This document shows, piece by piece, positions 33,079 to 44,001 of a stretch of 64,000 bases of DNA; the first letter of the stretch is position 1, and each line of letters starts with the position of its first letter. The notes below the pieces were generated by a model. It did not search any database. It had not been told where the DNA came from and saw nothing but the letters and a program-made list of their open reading frames with translations. The translations under genes were made by a program, and so were the position numbers. Source of the stretch: Chaetoceros tenuissimus (Eukaryota > Bacillariophyta > Thalassiosirophyceae > Chaetocerotales > Chaetocerotaceae); the NCBI GenBank assembly GCA_021927905.1, contig BLLK01000025.1, forward strand, positions 372,001-436,000. The letters run 5' to 3'.

Positions 33079-34702
33079 ATGACTGACGGAGAAGCAATGG
33101 AAATCGATTCAGCACCACCAGCAGCAGCAGCAGCAACTGAAGCACCAATGTCAGTAGTGGACGAAGAGGAAGAAGACATTGCAGACCTGATTCAACTATT
33201 CGACTCCATCAACACAGAATCAGACTCTGCCAAGACCATCTCGACCCTCGAACAAATCCTAACAGAGCCTCAAAACAGATTCGGACCGAAAGCAACCTCC
33301 ATCAAGGAACGATCCATCTATACCCTCGCACGTACTTACTGTACCGATAAACAATCCAACCAAGTCGTTTCCCTCTTGACGGGCACTACATGCTCCACTT
33401 TCTTTTCCTCCGTGACAAAAGCCAAATGTGCCAAGGTAGTAAGAGCAGTACTAGACCTCGTATGCAATCTTGCACCACAAGAACTCGAAATGCAACGTCA
33501 AATCTGTAACAACATTATCGAATGGACCAAAACTGAAAAACGCTCCTTTTTACGTCAACGTGTAGAATCAAAATTATCCTCCATTCTATACAATTTGAAA
33601 TTGTACGCGGAAGCACAAACTTTGGTAGATGGGTTATTGAGTGAATTGAAAAAATTGGATGATAAACAGCTTCTGGTAGAGACTCATTTAGTCGAATCGA
33701 AAATTCATCATGGGTTGAGAAATTTGCCAAAGTCTAAGGCGGCATTGACGGCGAGTAGAACTTGTGCCAATGCGATTTATGTTGGACCGGCTTTGCAGTC
33801 TAGTATTGATGGTATGAGTGGTATTTTGCATGTGGAAGAGGGGGATTATAATACTGCTCATTCTTACTTTTTAGAAGCGTTTGAGCAGTTGGATCAGTTG
33901 GAGGGAGATAAAAAGAAAAAGGATGCCATGGGTGGTGTGGCAGTTGTAGGAGGTGTTTCTGGTGAAGGCACTGGATCGGCTTTGAATTGTCTAAAGTATA
34001 TGATGCTTTGTAAGATTTTGGATGGTGTCAGTAAGGCTTTGAAGGGTGTTGTAGGTGAGTAGAGAATGGATAGAGAACGGAGCGAAGTGAGCTACATGTT
34101 TTACATGTGTGAATGGAGCTAGTCTCAGGCTTTTCTTCTTTTTCTTTTTTTTCTAATGTACTCACCCCAGCCCTCATTTCTTTTCACTAGGTGTCAAATC
34201 TAGCAAATCAGATGTGGACATCTCCAACATGATTTCCAACAAGCAGGCAATCAAGTACGCAGGGAGAGATATTGAAGCAATGTCTGCTATTGCATCCGCT
34301 GCTTCACGTCGTTCACTCAAAGACTATGAAGCTGTCATTCAAGAATTTTCACAGGAACTTCAAGAAGACATCCTCATCAAGAATCATTTGAAATTCCTTC
34401 ATGAACAATTACTTGAATCGAACTTGATTCGGATCATTGAACCATACTCTTGTGTCGAGATTGATCATGTTGCTACCTTGATTGAGATGCCACTTGATAT
34501 CGTTGAAAAGAAATTGAGTCAAATGATTTTGGATGGAAACTTGAATGGGATCTTGGACCAAGGTAAAGGACAATTGATTGTATACGAAGAGGGTGAAAAG
34601 GATCTTGCCATGGAAAAAGGTTTGCAAGTCATTGCCAACATGGACAATGTTGTTACTTCATTGTTTAGCAGAAGTCATAAACTTCGAACCACCATGGCAT
34701 AA
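33079..34702 (+). CDS. RPN6: 26S proteasome lid subunit RPN6 (PSMD11)
   Basis: A structural subunit of the 19S regulatory particle that joins lid, base and core of the 26S proteasome. Exons 33079-34054 and 34191-34702 give 495 aa; the intron has donor GTGAGT and acceptor CACTAG. The N-terminal two-thirds is a helical TPR-like repeat region. The PCI domain in the last 150 residues is very close to known RPN6: KYAGRDIEAMSAI, HEQLLESNLIRIIEPYS, and KLSQMILDGNLNGILDQG. The acidic, Ala/Pro-rich N-terminus is a local extension. Length (495 aa) is somewhat above the human 422. Confidence 0.93.
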
Positions 34703-34893
34703 ATAGATGAGTGATGATGATTCTTGGTGAATGAGATAGTATCATCAGTAATGGAAAGAAACAAAGTCTAGAAATTGTTTACCAAGTTTTCTTTTTTTTA
34801 GATTATATATATAATATATATATTGCTAAAGTTCCTGAGAGTGAAATTAAGGTCATCACTTTCTCGTCTTCATTTCATACCTATCGGGAGAGA

Positions 34894-37605
34894 TTACTCT
34901 CCATTTAGTAGAGGCTCATCCTCTGTTGTTTCTTGTTCATTACTTTTTGCCTTCTCTACCCCCACCTTTATTTCAGGTTCCTCCTCTTCACCAAAAGATA
35001 TATCATCGTCATGAAGAGATGATATATGTCCCTCAAGCTGCATTTTTAATGTTTGCAATTCTTCTTTGAGACTCACATTTTGGGCTTGCAATTGTTTCAT
35101 ACCTTTCTGAAGCTCAACTGGAGTTAGAGACATTACATCTGTTGTAAGAATTGATGATCTCGAAGTCCACATGCTAACAGTTGTGAGACTATCAGAAGAA
35201 GCTTTTCTTCTATAAACTCCATGGAATTTTCGACCGCGAAGAGAAAGAGGCAGTACAGAGTACACAAATACCGACTCAGTAACCCCTCTCAAGTCCAAGC
35301 CTCCAACAATACCAACATGTGATTGTGATGTAACCTCCTCTGAAATAGCGTCATAAACCTCCTTTGATATCATGGTCTGACCACCAAACGCCGCATCTTC
35401 AATCCTGGCAGCCGTATTTACGACTGGGCCGTAATAATCGAATCCCTTGGATACCTTATCATGTAAGATTTGGATTTCCCCATCTTGTGCTTTACTCATA
35501 TCATGTTGATGTTGTCCCATATGGACTCCAATACGTACCCTTAGACCTTTGAACATCAATCGAGGCGGTTCTACTGTATTTGTTCGTCTTGGACGTGGAA
35601 AATAGGATATACAAGAAGAAGGCATGGTAGCTAGTTCCAGCGGCCAGTCCTGACTGATCAACATCTCTTGGATGTCATTCGCTAGCATCACTGCTTTGTT
35701 AGGACAGTCTGTCGCAATCATGAATGAGTCTCCTACTGTCTTGACTTCATACGCTTCGTACTTATCAATCAAAGAACGAATAACATTGTTATGAATGTCA
35801 AGTGATTTCTGCATGGCATGCTTATTTGTTTCCCATAAAGCTGTAGAGTCTTCAATATCTGTAAAGATAATTGCAACTGTTCCCGCTTTTGGAGCATTTC
35901 TCACATCTCGCGTGTGGTATTTGATGGTATGACGCTGTTTAGCTACAACAATGGTAAGAAGTATTGCTAATACTCCGATAGGAATGGTAACACTAAGAAT
36001 AATTCTTCTCAGTCTTTGTAATCTCTGCCTTGCTTCTTCCAAACCATCATTAGGATCGATGTAAGGGGGCAAACCGAGATAATCTCTGTAAAAGTCACGC
36101 TGTTGCTTCAATCCAAAAGTTTCAGTGACTCCATTCCAAGCATCAGTAATAATTTTCGCAGTTTCCCCAACTGAAGTTTCACCTTTCCACATTTTGATTA
36201 GATGTGGCATAGTTCCTGCCTCTTGATACTTCTCTGAACCGAGAACACGAAGATCTAACACATAATTCTTATTCAAGAAACTCATTTCAGTGGTTTCTTT
36301 GAGCATTGGAAGCTGACGAGATTCCCAACCAAAATCCAAGAACGCCTTGGCCTCTCTTGTAGAATTATTCGCCAGCGAAGTGGTGTGACGTAAACGAAGA
36401 GGATCAAAGAAACTGGATGGATGAGCAACGTCCCAGAACGAAGCACCAGGATCTGACAAATACAAAGCAAATGCAAGAGCGGCCTCTTGTTTTTCCTGAG
36501 ACTTTCTACTATTGACTGCATAAGCCATCCCTCCAGAAGCAAGAAACGGCGCATAGTTCACACCGTCCTCAGAGGCGTAAGGACATCTCTCATCTTCTCG
36601 ACATTTTTTACCAGGCAATGGCGCAAGATTCAATTTTCCCGAGAAACCGTTCGCTTCTTGAGCACTAATCATCGATTTAATTGGGCCAGGATAGTTGTAA
36701 TACAATACACACTGTCCATTATTAAATTGAGCCCTAGTTTCTTGCCACATCTGTCCCTTTTTTTCACCACTAGTCTGATTGTTAAAAGTCGAATGTTGAA
36801 CGAGAAAGTCGATTGTCTCAAGTGCCTCTAAAAACTCTGGAGAATTTGATACTGGGTCCATCGATTCAGTATCAAAAAATACTCCTTGTGACTTTCCACC
36901 TGTTTGAAGAAATGGAGATGCCAAAGCCCAAAATATTTTATCAGCAATATCATTTGCAGCTGTCGCAAAACAATTTCCATATACAGGTTGGCCTTTGTCG
37001 TTGTACGTTTTGTTTTTCTTATAGTAGTCAAGAATTTGCTTCACATCATCCCAGCTCCTTGGAGTTGGTAGGCCTTTGTCCTCCACAAGGTCTTTTCTGT
37101 ACAGCATATAAATCACATCTCCGTCTAAAGGCACGGCATAGACCTTTTCTTTATAAGAAGCTACTCCCTGTCGGATCGCAGGCATGATGTCAAACCAATC
37201 TTCACCAACTGCATTCAAAATATCATCTGAAATGTCTCTAAACCCTCCAAGACTCGCAAAATATGGAACCCAGTTTCCAAAGGTTCCATATAAATCAATA
37301 AATCCCTCTTCTTTCTTCACATCTTGAAGAATATCATCATACCAAGTAGCAGTGGTAGTTGGTGACTTTTTCATAATCGCCCCAGTTAGCTGTTCAAAAT
37401 TTCTCATCTTTTCACTCATGAAACAATCTTGAAATGTCAAATATTTTACAGTGATTTCCACGCCCATGTGTTTGCTTCTCATGGACTCTCGAACCGGTGT
37501 CGATTCTAGAGCATATGGATCTACAATGTTACAGACTTGTGCTTCCGCATAGGAACGAAGCAACATTCCACATTGTAGTAACCTCACGAGTCCTTTCATT
37601 TTCAT
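34894..37605 (-). CDS. Receptor-type adenylate cyclase with solute-binding-protein ectodomain (copy 1)
   Basis: A single-exon protein of 903 aa. A signal peptide is followed by an ectodomain (residues about 30-530) resembling bacterial extracellular solute-binding proteins of the MalE type: FEQLTGA, DLYGTFGNWVPYFASLGG, YAVPLDGDVIYMLYRKDLVE, and PTPRSWDDVKQILDYY. One membrane span is near 535-555 (SVTIPIGVLAILLTIVVAKQ). The cytoplasmic class III cyclase domain begins near 575: metal-binding Asp in FTDIEDSTALWE and VGDSFMIA, and the Asn and Arg for transition-state binding in GPVVNTAARIE. Lys in EVKTVGD and Asp in GFDYYG match the ATP-selecting pair, so cAMP is the expected product. A short coiled coil (LQAQNVSLKEELQTLKMQLE) and an acidic tail follow. 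I chose the ATG at 37605; the frame is open farther upstream only to a TTG. Confidence 0.85.
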   Translation of the reverse strand: MKMKGLVRLLQCGMLLRSYAEAQVCNIVDPYALESTPVRESMRSKHMGVEITVKYLTFQDCFMSEKMRNFEQLTGAIMKKSPTTTATWYDDILQDVKKEEGFIDLYGTFGNWVPYFASLGGFRDISDDILNAVGEDWFDIMPAIRQGVASYKEKVYAVPLDGDVIYMLYRKDLVEDKGLPTPRSWDDVKQILDYYKKNKTYNDKGQPVYGNCFATAANDIADKIFWALASPFLQTGGKSQGVFFDTESMDPVSNSPEFLEALETIDFLVQHSTFNNQTSGEKKGQMWQETRAQFNNGQCVLYYNYPGPIKSMISAQEANGFSGKLNLAPLPGKKCREDERCPYASEDGVNYAPFLASGGMAYAVNSRKSQEKQEAALAFALYLSDPGASFWDVAHPSSFFDPLRLRHTTSLANNSTREAKAFLDFGWESRQLPMLKETTEMSFLNKNYVLDLRVLGSEKYQEAGTMPHLIKMWKGETSVGETAKIITDAWNGVTETFGLKQQRDFYRDYLGLPPYIDPNDGLEEARQRLQRLRRIILSVTIPIGVLAILLTIVVAKQRHTIKYHTRDVRNAPKAGTVAIIFTDIEDSTALWETNKHAMQKSLDIHNNVIRSLIDKYEAYEVKTVGDSFMIATDCPNKAVMLANDIQEMLISQDWPLELATMPSSCISYFPRPRRTNTVEPPRLMFKGLRVRIGVHMGQHQHDMSKAQDGEIQILHDKVSKGFDYYGPVVNTAARIEDAAFGGQTMISKEVYDAISEEVTSQSHVGIVGGLDLRGVTESVFVYSVLPLSLRGRKFHGVYRRKASSDSLTTVSMWTSRSSILTTDVMSLTPVELQKGMKQLQAQNVSLKEELQTLKMQLEGHISSLHDDDISFGEEEEPEIKVGVEKAKSNEQETTEDEPLLNGE

Positions 37606-38260
37606 AGCTTTAGAGGAATACAGAGAAACCAACTTTAATGAATGGATGTGAGATGGGTCATCTAAAATATTTTGAAAGTGACATATTGGTGGACTTACCG
37701 ATTACTTGCTTTCTTCAAGCGCTTTTTCTTAGTAAAAAAGTGAGTGCAATACTTTAGAGTAACTGGGAATTGATGTAAAATCCGATCGTAAACTCGTCTC
37801 GTAGACACAAAAGCTATTGCTTGAAAGCAGATAAAAAAGTATGGAACGCATAAATTGAACTCAATGTTCCTGCTAGGTTACTAGTCTTCTCTCTTTTCTC
37901 AGAGTTCACCTTGTCCTTGAAATGTTCTCCTCTTGAGAACATGCTGACGTGTAGCAATAGTGAAAATGGACATTTTGAAATACGTACTACGTACGTTTCT
38001 GTACATGAACGAACATGCAAGACCCCTCCTTGGTATTCATAATTAGAGTGTCGGGAGTCGGGAGTAATGAAACCAAAAGCCAAACAAAATAATCAAACCC
38101 TCACTTCTGTGCTTACTGACTGGCTGGTGGTACTACAAAAGCAAGTTCTCCAATGGATACAGTGATAAAATCTTTATAGTAACTTCCAAATATCATTTAA
38201 ATTGAATATGCGATCAGCGTCTTGGTTAGACCGACGCCATTGACAAGTCGAAATGGAGAA
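37606..38260. other. Intergenic region, no gene seen
   Basis: Upstream region of receptor cyclase copy 1. It includes TACGTACTACGTACGT near 37981-37996, a self-complementary simple repeat. No other feature was found. Confidence 0.45.
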
Positions 38261-38524
38261 ATGACAATAAATGACTTTTTCTTCGTTGGCTGGCTGCTAT
38301 TATTTTTTACAATTTTGCCAGGAGTTCTGGTGATTCTATCAGCAAAACACCATGACGTTAAGTCAAAGTGGCTAGCAGAGGAAAGAAGCACGAAAATCAC
38401 AAGAAAAATGGAAGGAAAAAATTTAATCGAAACAATTAGCTATCATCTACTTTGGTTGACGATGAACTTTCGTCCCCTTCTTGGCAGAAAGGCTCATCTA
38501 GTAGGCCATCAAAAGTTCAAATAG
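38261..38524 (+). CDS. Possible small membrane protein
   Basis: A short frame of 87 aa starting MTINDFFFVGWLL. Residues 5-28 are strongly hydrophobic (FFFVGWLLLFFTILPGVLVI) and the rest is basic and polar, as in a one-span membrane protein. There is no recognised family and no second line of support. It could equally be a chance frame or an exon of a longer unrecognised gene. Confidence 0.3.
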   Translation: MTINDFFFVGWLLLFFTILPGVLVILSAKHHDVKSKWLAEERSTKITRKMEGKNLIETISYHLLWLTMNFRPLLGRKAHLVGHQKFK

Positions 38525-39324
38525 AAACTAAATATAAGCAAAGAATTGCTAGCTAAAAAATATCACCGTACAATTAATTAAATATTACAAGCTCAAAAAA
38601 ATCCCTCAAGTCGAATGTTGCAAAGCTAGAGAGCAAGTTTTGTTGCTAGTATCGAATAGCGAGCGAACAAAGATCTTTTCTGAAATTCTTTTGTGATGAT
38701 GAGACATGGAAATGATGGAAGTGCATACTCCTACATGTATTACTACACAGTTACCAATACTAGGTACTAATAGTAATGAGTAGGTTGCTACTCAAAGAAA
38801 AAACGGAAATTATTTGTTTCAGAAAGAATCATCAGTGAAGATCTAAGAAAACCTTCCCCTTATCTATGACCCTCCGTAAAAAGGTTTTTAGTATGATTGA
38901 AATATGACCTGATTCAAACAAACAGATTTGATGTAGAAATTGTGTGCAAATAATCTCTCTTTACAGGGCACCAATCCTGCAAATTTACGGAGAATCGGAA
39001 GAAATAGTAAAAACTGATTAGTTTCAAATGCCAATGTCTATGACCTGTCAGGTGAAGGCAAACGTCTTTTCTATTTTACTGAGGCAATCACATACTCCCC
39101 CGCAAAAGGATTTTGTGAATGTTCTTTTCAGTTCAAATATATCTTTTGCAGATGAAATAATAGAAAACAACGGGAAATCGGAACAAAATGTCATCGAGGT
39201 GTCATATCAGGAATGCAAGATGAGCGCATGCAAGTGATTTCGAACCTTTTCCAACCCTCAAAGTCTGCACATAAAAACAAAAAGTGCAAACTTGAATTCC
39301 ATCGCCAAAGCTACAGTGACTACT
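38525..39324. other. Intergenic region, no gene seen
   Basis: About 800 AT-rich bases between the small ORF and the secreted protein gene. Frames here are short. No repeats, RNAs or signals were recognised. Confidence 0.45.
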
Positions 39325-40578
39325 ATGAAGATCGTATGTAACTCTCTCATCATCGCATCTCTCTACGCAAGCGTAGATGCAGGATGTAAGTACTACTATT
39401 CTACTAGCTCAGGCTGTCTTGCTGATTTCATTGACTTGTTATCATCATTGCTCTAACACGCACTTTGCTTCTTATCATGATTCGTTAGCCCTCCGTAACC
39501 TCAAGGGGAAGAATCCAACATCAATCTATGCTGGAACATCTTATGATGCTTTCTGTTCTCCTTTCTTTGAACTTGAAGGCGATGATGCATACGTTTCGGC
39601 AACATCTCCTTGGGCTACAGGAGCACTTAACGAACTCGTGAAAGGAGAAGCCACAGATGAGGAGATTGCAACTGCTTTGGAGGAATTGAATGTCTGTGGT
39701 GGCAATGGTGGTGGTGGTGGTACTGGAAACTCGGTTGCTTGTTCTACAGCTGCAACGGAAGACGATTGCAATGCTCTTAAAGCCACAAACGTCTGTAGTT
39801 GGTCTGGTAACCCTAAATCTTGTAGTGGAAGTGGAGATCCAAAGCCAGCAAGCTATGAAGCTACATTTGCAGATTCAGACATTACTTGCTCCGGTGTACG
39901 TGACGTATATGTCGAAACTGCTCATGGAGCCACTTTTGCAGATGGGTCTATCTGTGAAGATGATTCAGGATGTACTCTTGGAGACGGCAATGTTGTTGCA
40001 AAAGGCGATGCGATCCTAGATGGAAGCACTTGCGAAAATACTAGTACTGACCCAGATACTCTCGTAGTTACTGACACTCCTTGTTATAGCAAGCACCAAG
40101 AGGACTATGATGGATACTACATGTGCTACAATCCAAACTCTCCTCATTTGTACCCTCGTACAATCTGTCAGCCAAATGACGAGGAACCAGCAGCGAGTAA
40201 GTTATCACAGACAGAGCTTGATTCAAATTTGGATATTTTCTTCTCGATATTTGTATCTCACAACGATTCGATTCTACTTCTTCTTGTTTTATTTTTGTAG
40301 TGATTGATGGTTCTACTTTTGCCTCCTGTGGCTGGTGCTGCCAGACTGCAGCTGGAGACAACCAGTGGACCAATGATGCTTGTGATCACGAGGATGGCTT
40401 TGATTGTGACTCGGACGAGAATGAAGTAAATGATGGTTATTTGGTTCAAGTTGCGAACGGCAAAAATCAGAAGAAAGATGGTCCTGTACCACCAACCGCA
40501 GGAAAATGCGTTACTCATGATGAAATTGCTGATACTCTTAATCACTTCTGGGGATCCTATTGCAACAACTCCATCTAA
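39325..40578 (+). CDS. Secreted Cys-rich protein of unknown function
   Basis: Three exons, 39325-39385, 39489-40196 and 40301-40578, give 348 aa. Donors are GTAAGT in both introns; acceptors are TTAG and TGTAG. The short first exon codes for a clean signal peptide (MKIVCNSLIIASLYASVDAG). The mature part is acidic and Cys-rich, with a Gly-rich linker (CGGNGGGGGTGNS) separating a first module from two Cys-containing modules, the last including ASCGWCCQTAAGDNQW. No family is recognised. Secretion and disulfide bonding are inferred. It lies between the two receptor cyclases, but nothing in the sequence links it to them. Confidence 0.7.
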
Positions 40579-40926
40579 TTCCCTCCCTACAAGATTATTC
40601 TGCATACCGAAGGCTCTTAGATATTTAGCTTAGTGGAAGAGAAAGTACGTAGAAAACATCTGAAATTGATATCGGAAATTGATGGGTTTAAATTCATCGA
40701 GAATACATTCACACAAATCGAAACATAATAAAAACAAAAAGTGATAAAAATTTCCTAAGGTACATACGAGTATGATCATAAATTTAAAAAGACAAAAACA
40801 ATCATGACCAATCAATGATATTCAAAGTTTCCGGAGATGATAATCTATTGCACTTTTTCTATTTTAGCTAGGTAGTATCTTTGGTGTTTGGCTTATTCAT
40901 CAAAATCCCTCTTCATGATCACGTTT
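40579..40926. other. Intergenic region between convergent genes, no feature seen
   Basis: Holds the 3' ends of the secreted protein and of the minus-strand transporter genes. Nothing else recognised. Confidence 0.45.
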
Positions 40927-43143
40927 CTAAACAATGTTGCTTTCATTCTCTCTCGATATCCTCTCGAGACGATGATAAACAAGGGGAAACGCTTGACTCA
41001 AACTCTGATGATTTTGCGCGAAACAAACATACACAGCCTTGATACTCGCTTTCAGAGGTTCCATCATTGTATAAACAATGATGTACACCATGATAAAGGT
41101 GATGACCATAATTTCACAAATAATCATATGATCATTTTCAGGCGTTGCAGATTGTCCAATAAAAATAACAATGAGACCGGCTATAGCTTTTGAAATCGAA
41201 GCACACATGTGGACAGAAATGTCTTCATGTATTGTAGATTCAATACCAGAAGCATTGATGAGATCTAAGACGTCGTTGGCAGCTCTAGTGTAACTTTTGT
41301 AATATGCAGCAACATGGCAAAGCCCCAAGTCATTATGATTCCTTACAAAAGTTTTTGATTTGATTCGAAAGGACTGCCATTTTAGTCGCAGTCTTTCCCT
41401 GAAAGTTCCCCGTTGGCTATTGGAATCATCACCAATATTCATACCTTGATAAGTACGGAAACGCCGGTTGGCGAAACGGGATGATGAGGCTAAAATCCAA
41501 TCCACAGATCGAACAAATGACCACAAAACATTCGCTGCTGCTCCCATCAAAGCGCAATGTACAATTGATCCAAATGAAATTCCAAGTGCAGTTTTCAGGA
41601 ATGCCTTCACGGTGGGAGAATTGGTGTTGGAAAGTCTCCCGAAAGTAGCATCATTCTCGTCCAAGTATTGCTTTTCATTTGAGTCAGACATGATGGCGCC
41701 CATCATGATACCATCGTCGTCACCGTAGTCATCATCCATACCCTCATCAAACTCTATTCCCATACTGTATGCGGATGCATCTACATCTCTATATGCATCT
41801 GATATAGACCCGTTCTCATTCAAAATAGCAGACTGCATTGTCTCTTTTCTGGCAACACTACCACTTCGATCTTGTCTTCTCATGATCTCCATGTCTTCCA
41901 TGAGCGCACTTTGCTGAGCAAACCAAGATGTAACTCCACCACAAGCTAAGTAACTGAGAAAGCGTATCTGGACACTTGCAGCCCAATATCCAAGAAAACA
42001 GACCACAGATACCCAAAAGTATTGTCCAAAGCCTGTATGATATGACATTGCTGCTTCCCATGCCTTCCTAATCCCCACCAACACTAACCACTGGAAGAAA
42101 AGAGTAACCACAACAACTCGGTAAAAACTCTGACAGCGACATGACCGGGAAAGAATATCCAAGCTAGCATTCACCAACATTCTATAAAAAGCTCGCTCTC
42201 CATCATTCACACCTTCTCGTAGAAAACTAGACCCGCTTCTAAAAATCTTTGCAAAGAGATAAATATCTCGAAGAGTCAGGTATGCCAATGCAATCACAAT
42301 TAAATCGTAAAATAAACCGTGTACATTCAAATTGTAGAATGTCAAAGTCAACAAAGGAAGTATAAAGCACGTTGCCATATTCGCAATAATCAATAGTTGC
42401 GATGCTAAATATCTTTGATCTTCACCCTCTCCTGCACCTTTTGATAGGTAGAATATTCTCGCAATGAAAATAGCCAAGATTGTCGCAAAAAACACAGGAA
42501 TGTTGGAAGAGTGGTAGACAGTGTGTGACTTTGAATGAAAGAGTGATGGTAAAAAAAGCATAGGAGCTACAATAAGAAAGGTCGTTGTCCATTTTGCATC
42601 CCTTGGTCGTCGTGGTGGTCTTGGTCGATATGTTGGCTGATTTGTGTACGAAATATTGTTTTCTCCGTGTATAGCATTCACAGTAAAGCTCCTATTGTTT
42701 GCCTCTTGTTGGCCATTACCATTACTTTGCATTGTTTCTTGACTGTATTGACTATCGCCAGTGTTTGAATCTAAAGTCTCATTTAACGATTGATTCAAGT
42801 TCTCACTAGCTTCCTGGTTCGTTTCATGTTGAAGGTTATTAGTTGTAGTCATAGACGATTCAAGCATAGGCCCAGGCGTAGATGCTATATTTGGCAATTC
42901 TACAGATTTCAATCTTTTCAGATCAGGAGTCTGAAGCGTTTGCCTTAACGTTAAATCCGGAGTCGGTGCAATGCCCTGTGCCTCTTCTAGATCCAACGTG
43001 GCATCTGCAAAGAAGGGAACATCTGAATGCGAGTCATCGTCTTCATAGTCTCCATCACTGCTGAATTCATTGCTATTTTCATCGTTTGAAACGTATTCAT
43101 TGAGATCCATTGGCTCTTCCGGTATGCTGTTGAAAGATGACAT
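40927..43143 (-). CDS. Choline-transporter-like (SLC44/PNS1-type) membrane protein
   Basis: A single-exon protein of 738 aa with an acidic, disordered N-terminus of about 185 residues and nine to ten hydrophobic segments after it. The last third resembles SLC44 proteins: GISFGSIVHCALMGAAANVL corresponds to the conserved GSICFGS-type helix, followed by HVAAYYKSYTRAANDVLDLI and a final segment near EPLKASIKAVYVCFAQN. A loop of about 110 acidic residues interrupts the membrane part (DEGMDDDYGDDDG). Animal members carry choline; the substrate here is unknown. I chose the ATG at 43143 (MSSFNSIPEEP); the frame continues upstream only to a TTG. Confidence 0.6.
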   Translation of the reverse strand: MSSFNSIPEEPMDLNEYVSNDENSNEFSSDGDYEDDDSHSDVPFFADATLDLEEAQGIAPTPDLTLRQTLQTPDLKRLKSVELPNIASTPGPMLESSMTTTNNLQHETNQEASENLNQSLNETLDSNTGDSQYSQETMQSNGNGQQEANNRSFTVNAIHGENNISYTNQPTYRPRPPRRPRDAKWTTTFLIVAPMLFLPSLFHSKSHTVYHSSNIPVFFATILAIFIARIFYLSKGAGEGEDQRYLASQLLIIANMATCFILPLLTLTFYNLNVHGLFYDLIVIALAYLTLRDIYLFAKIFRSGSSFLREGVNDGERAFYRMLVNASLDILSRSCRCQSFYRVVVVTLFFQWLVLVGIRKAWEAAMSYHTGFGQYFWVSVVCFLGYWAASVQIRFLSYLACGGVTSWFAQQSALMEDMEIMRRQDRSGSVARKETMQSAILNENGSISDAYRDVDASAYSMGIEFDEGMDDDYGDDDGIMMGAIMSDSNEKQYLDENDATFGRLSNTNSPTVKAFLKTALGISFGSIVHCALMGAAANVLWSFVRSVDWILASSSRFANRRFRTYQGMNIGDDSNSQRGTFRERLRLKWQSFRIKSKTFVRNHNDLGLCHVAAYYKSYTRAANDVLDLINASGIESTIHEDISVHMCASISKAIAGLIVIFIGQSATPENDHMIICEIMVITFIMVYIIVYTMMEPLKASIKAVYVCFAQNHQSLSQAFPLVYHRLERISRENESNIV

Positions 43144-44001
43144 AATATATGTATAATACTTATGTGTCTCCAATTGTTTCCGTCTATTTCACTTATGAAC
43201 CACCGAGATGAATGTTACTTTTACTTGACTCTTTGAATTGTAGTGACTCTGCGGGTCAATTTATTGAGAAAAGCAACGTTCAATAATTATCAAACTAATG
43301 AATACAGTGGACAAGCTATCTATGTCCCTTTTCAAGTTTCTCCGCCTTGTATATTCGAAGGTACTCTGGCACGAAGAATCTTTCGAGCCAAGAGAATATT
43401 TATTTTGAAATGCTCCTATGCTTGGTTCTATTATGTAGTGAAATGGAATGTTTATAGGGTGAACAAACTGAGTGTAGCAAAGATGCTATGGTACTTCACA
43501 TAAAGTTGTGCTTTGGAAGAACTGTTTGGTAAGTAAGTATCAACAAGCGATACCAACGATCCAGCCGCCAAAATCAATGTCCGACTTATAATTTCGGATC
43601 CGCTTCTAACTGTACACCTCCGGGTCTTGGATGTTGGAATCGGAATCACGAGTTACACGTGTAGTCATCTTTGATCTGTCCAGGATATTTTTGGCTTTTC
43701 TACTGCGTAAGTATCTACAATGATTCGCAGATGGTGACAGCAAGTTCAACAAGAAATGACAAAGAAGATACGTACAAACGTACATACCCCGTTCTACAAG
43801 GGACAGACAGTGTTTTACGAGTCGAGTCGAGTATCTGCACATGTTCAACAAGGTTCAACATCAATCAATCGTCCCATTCCTCTTTATCACACCACATGCC
43901 ATCTAGCCATTACGGTTCTCTATTATCTTGTGTTCACATAGGTTCTCCAATACCCACTTCTAATTTGATAAACGACCTGAAACTATTGCAAGAAATTCAT
44001 A
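43144..44001. other. Divergent intergenic region, no gene seen
   Basis: About 860 bases between the starts of the SLC44-like gene and receptor cyclase copy 2. Two short frames on the plus strand have no recognisable features. Promoters for both genes are expected here. Confidence 0.45.

Noticed and set aside
37606-37632. Longer start for receptor cyclase copy 1
   Set aside because: It would begin at TTG. The ATG at 37605 gives a proper signal peptide.
43144-43173. Longer start for the SLC44-like protein
   Set aside because: It would begin at TTG; the ATG at 43143 is used instead.
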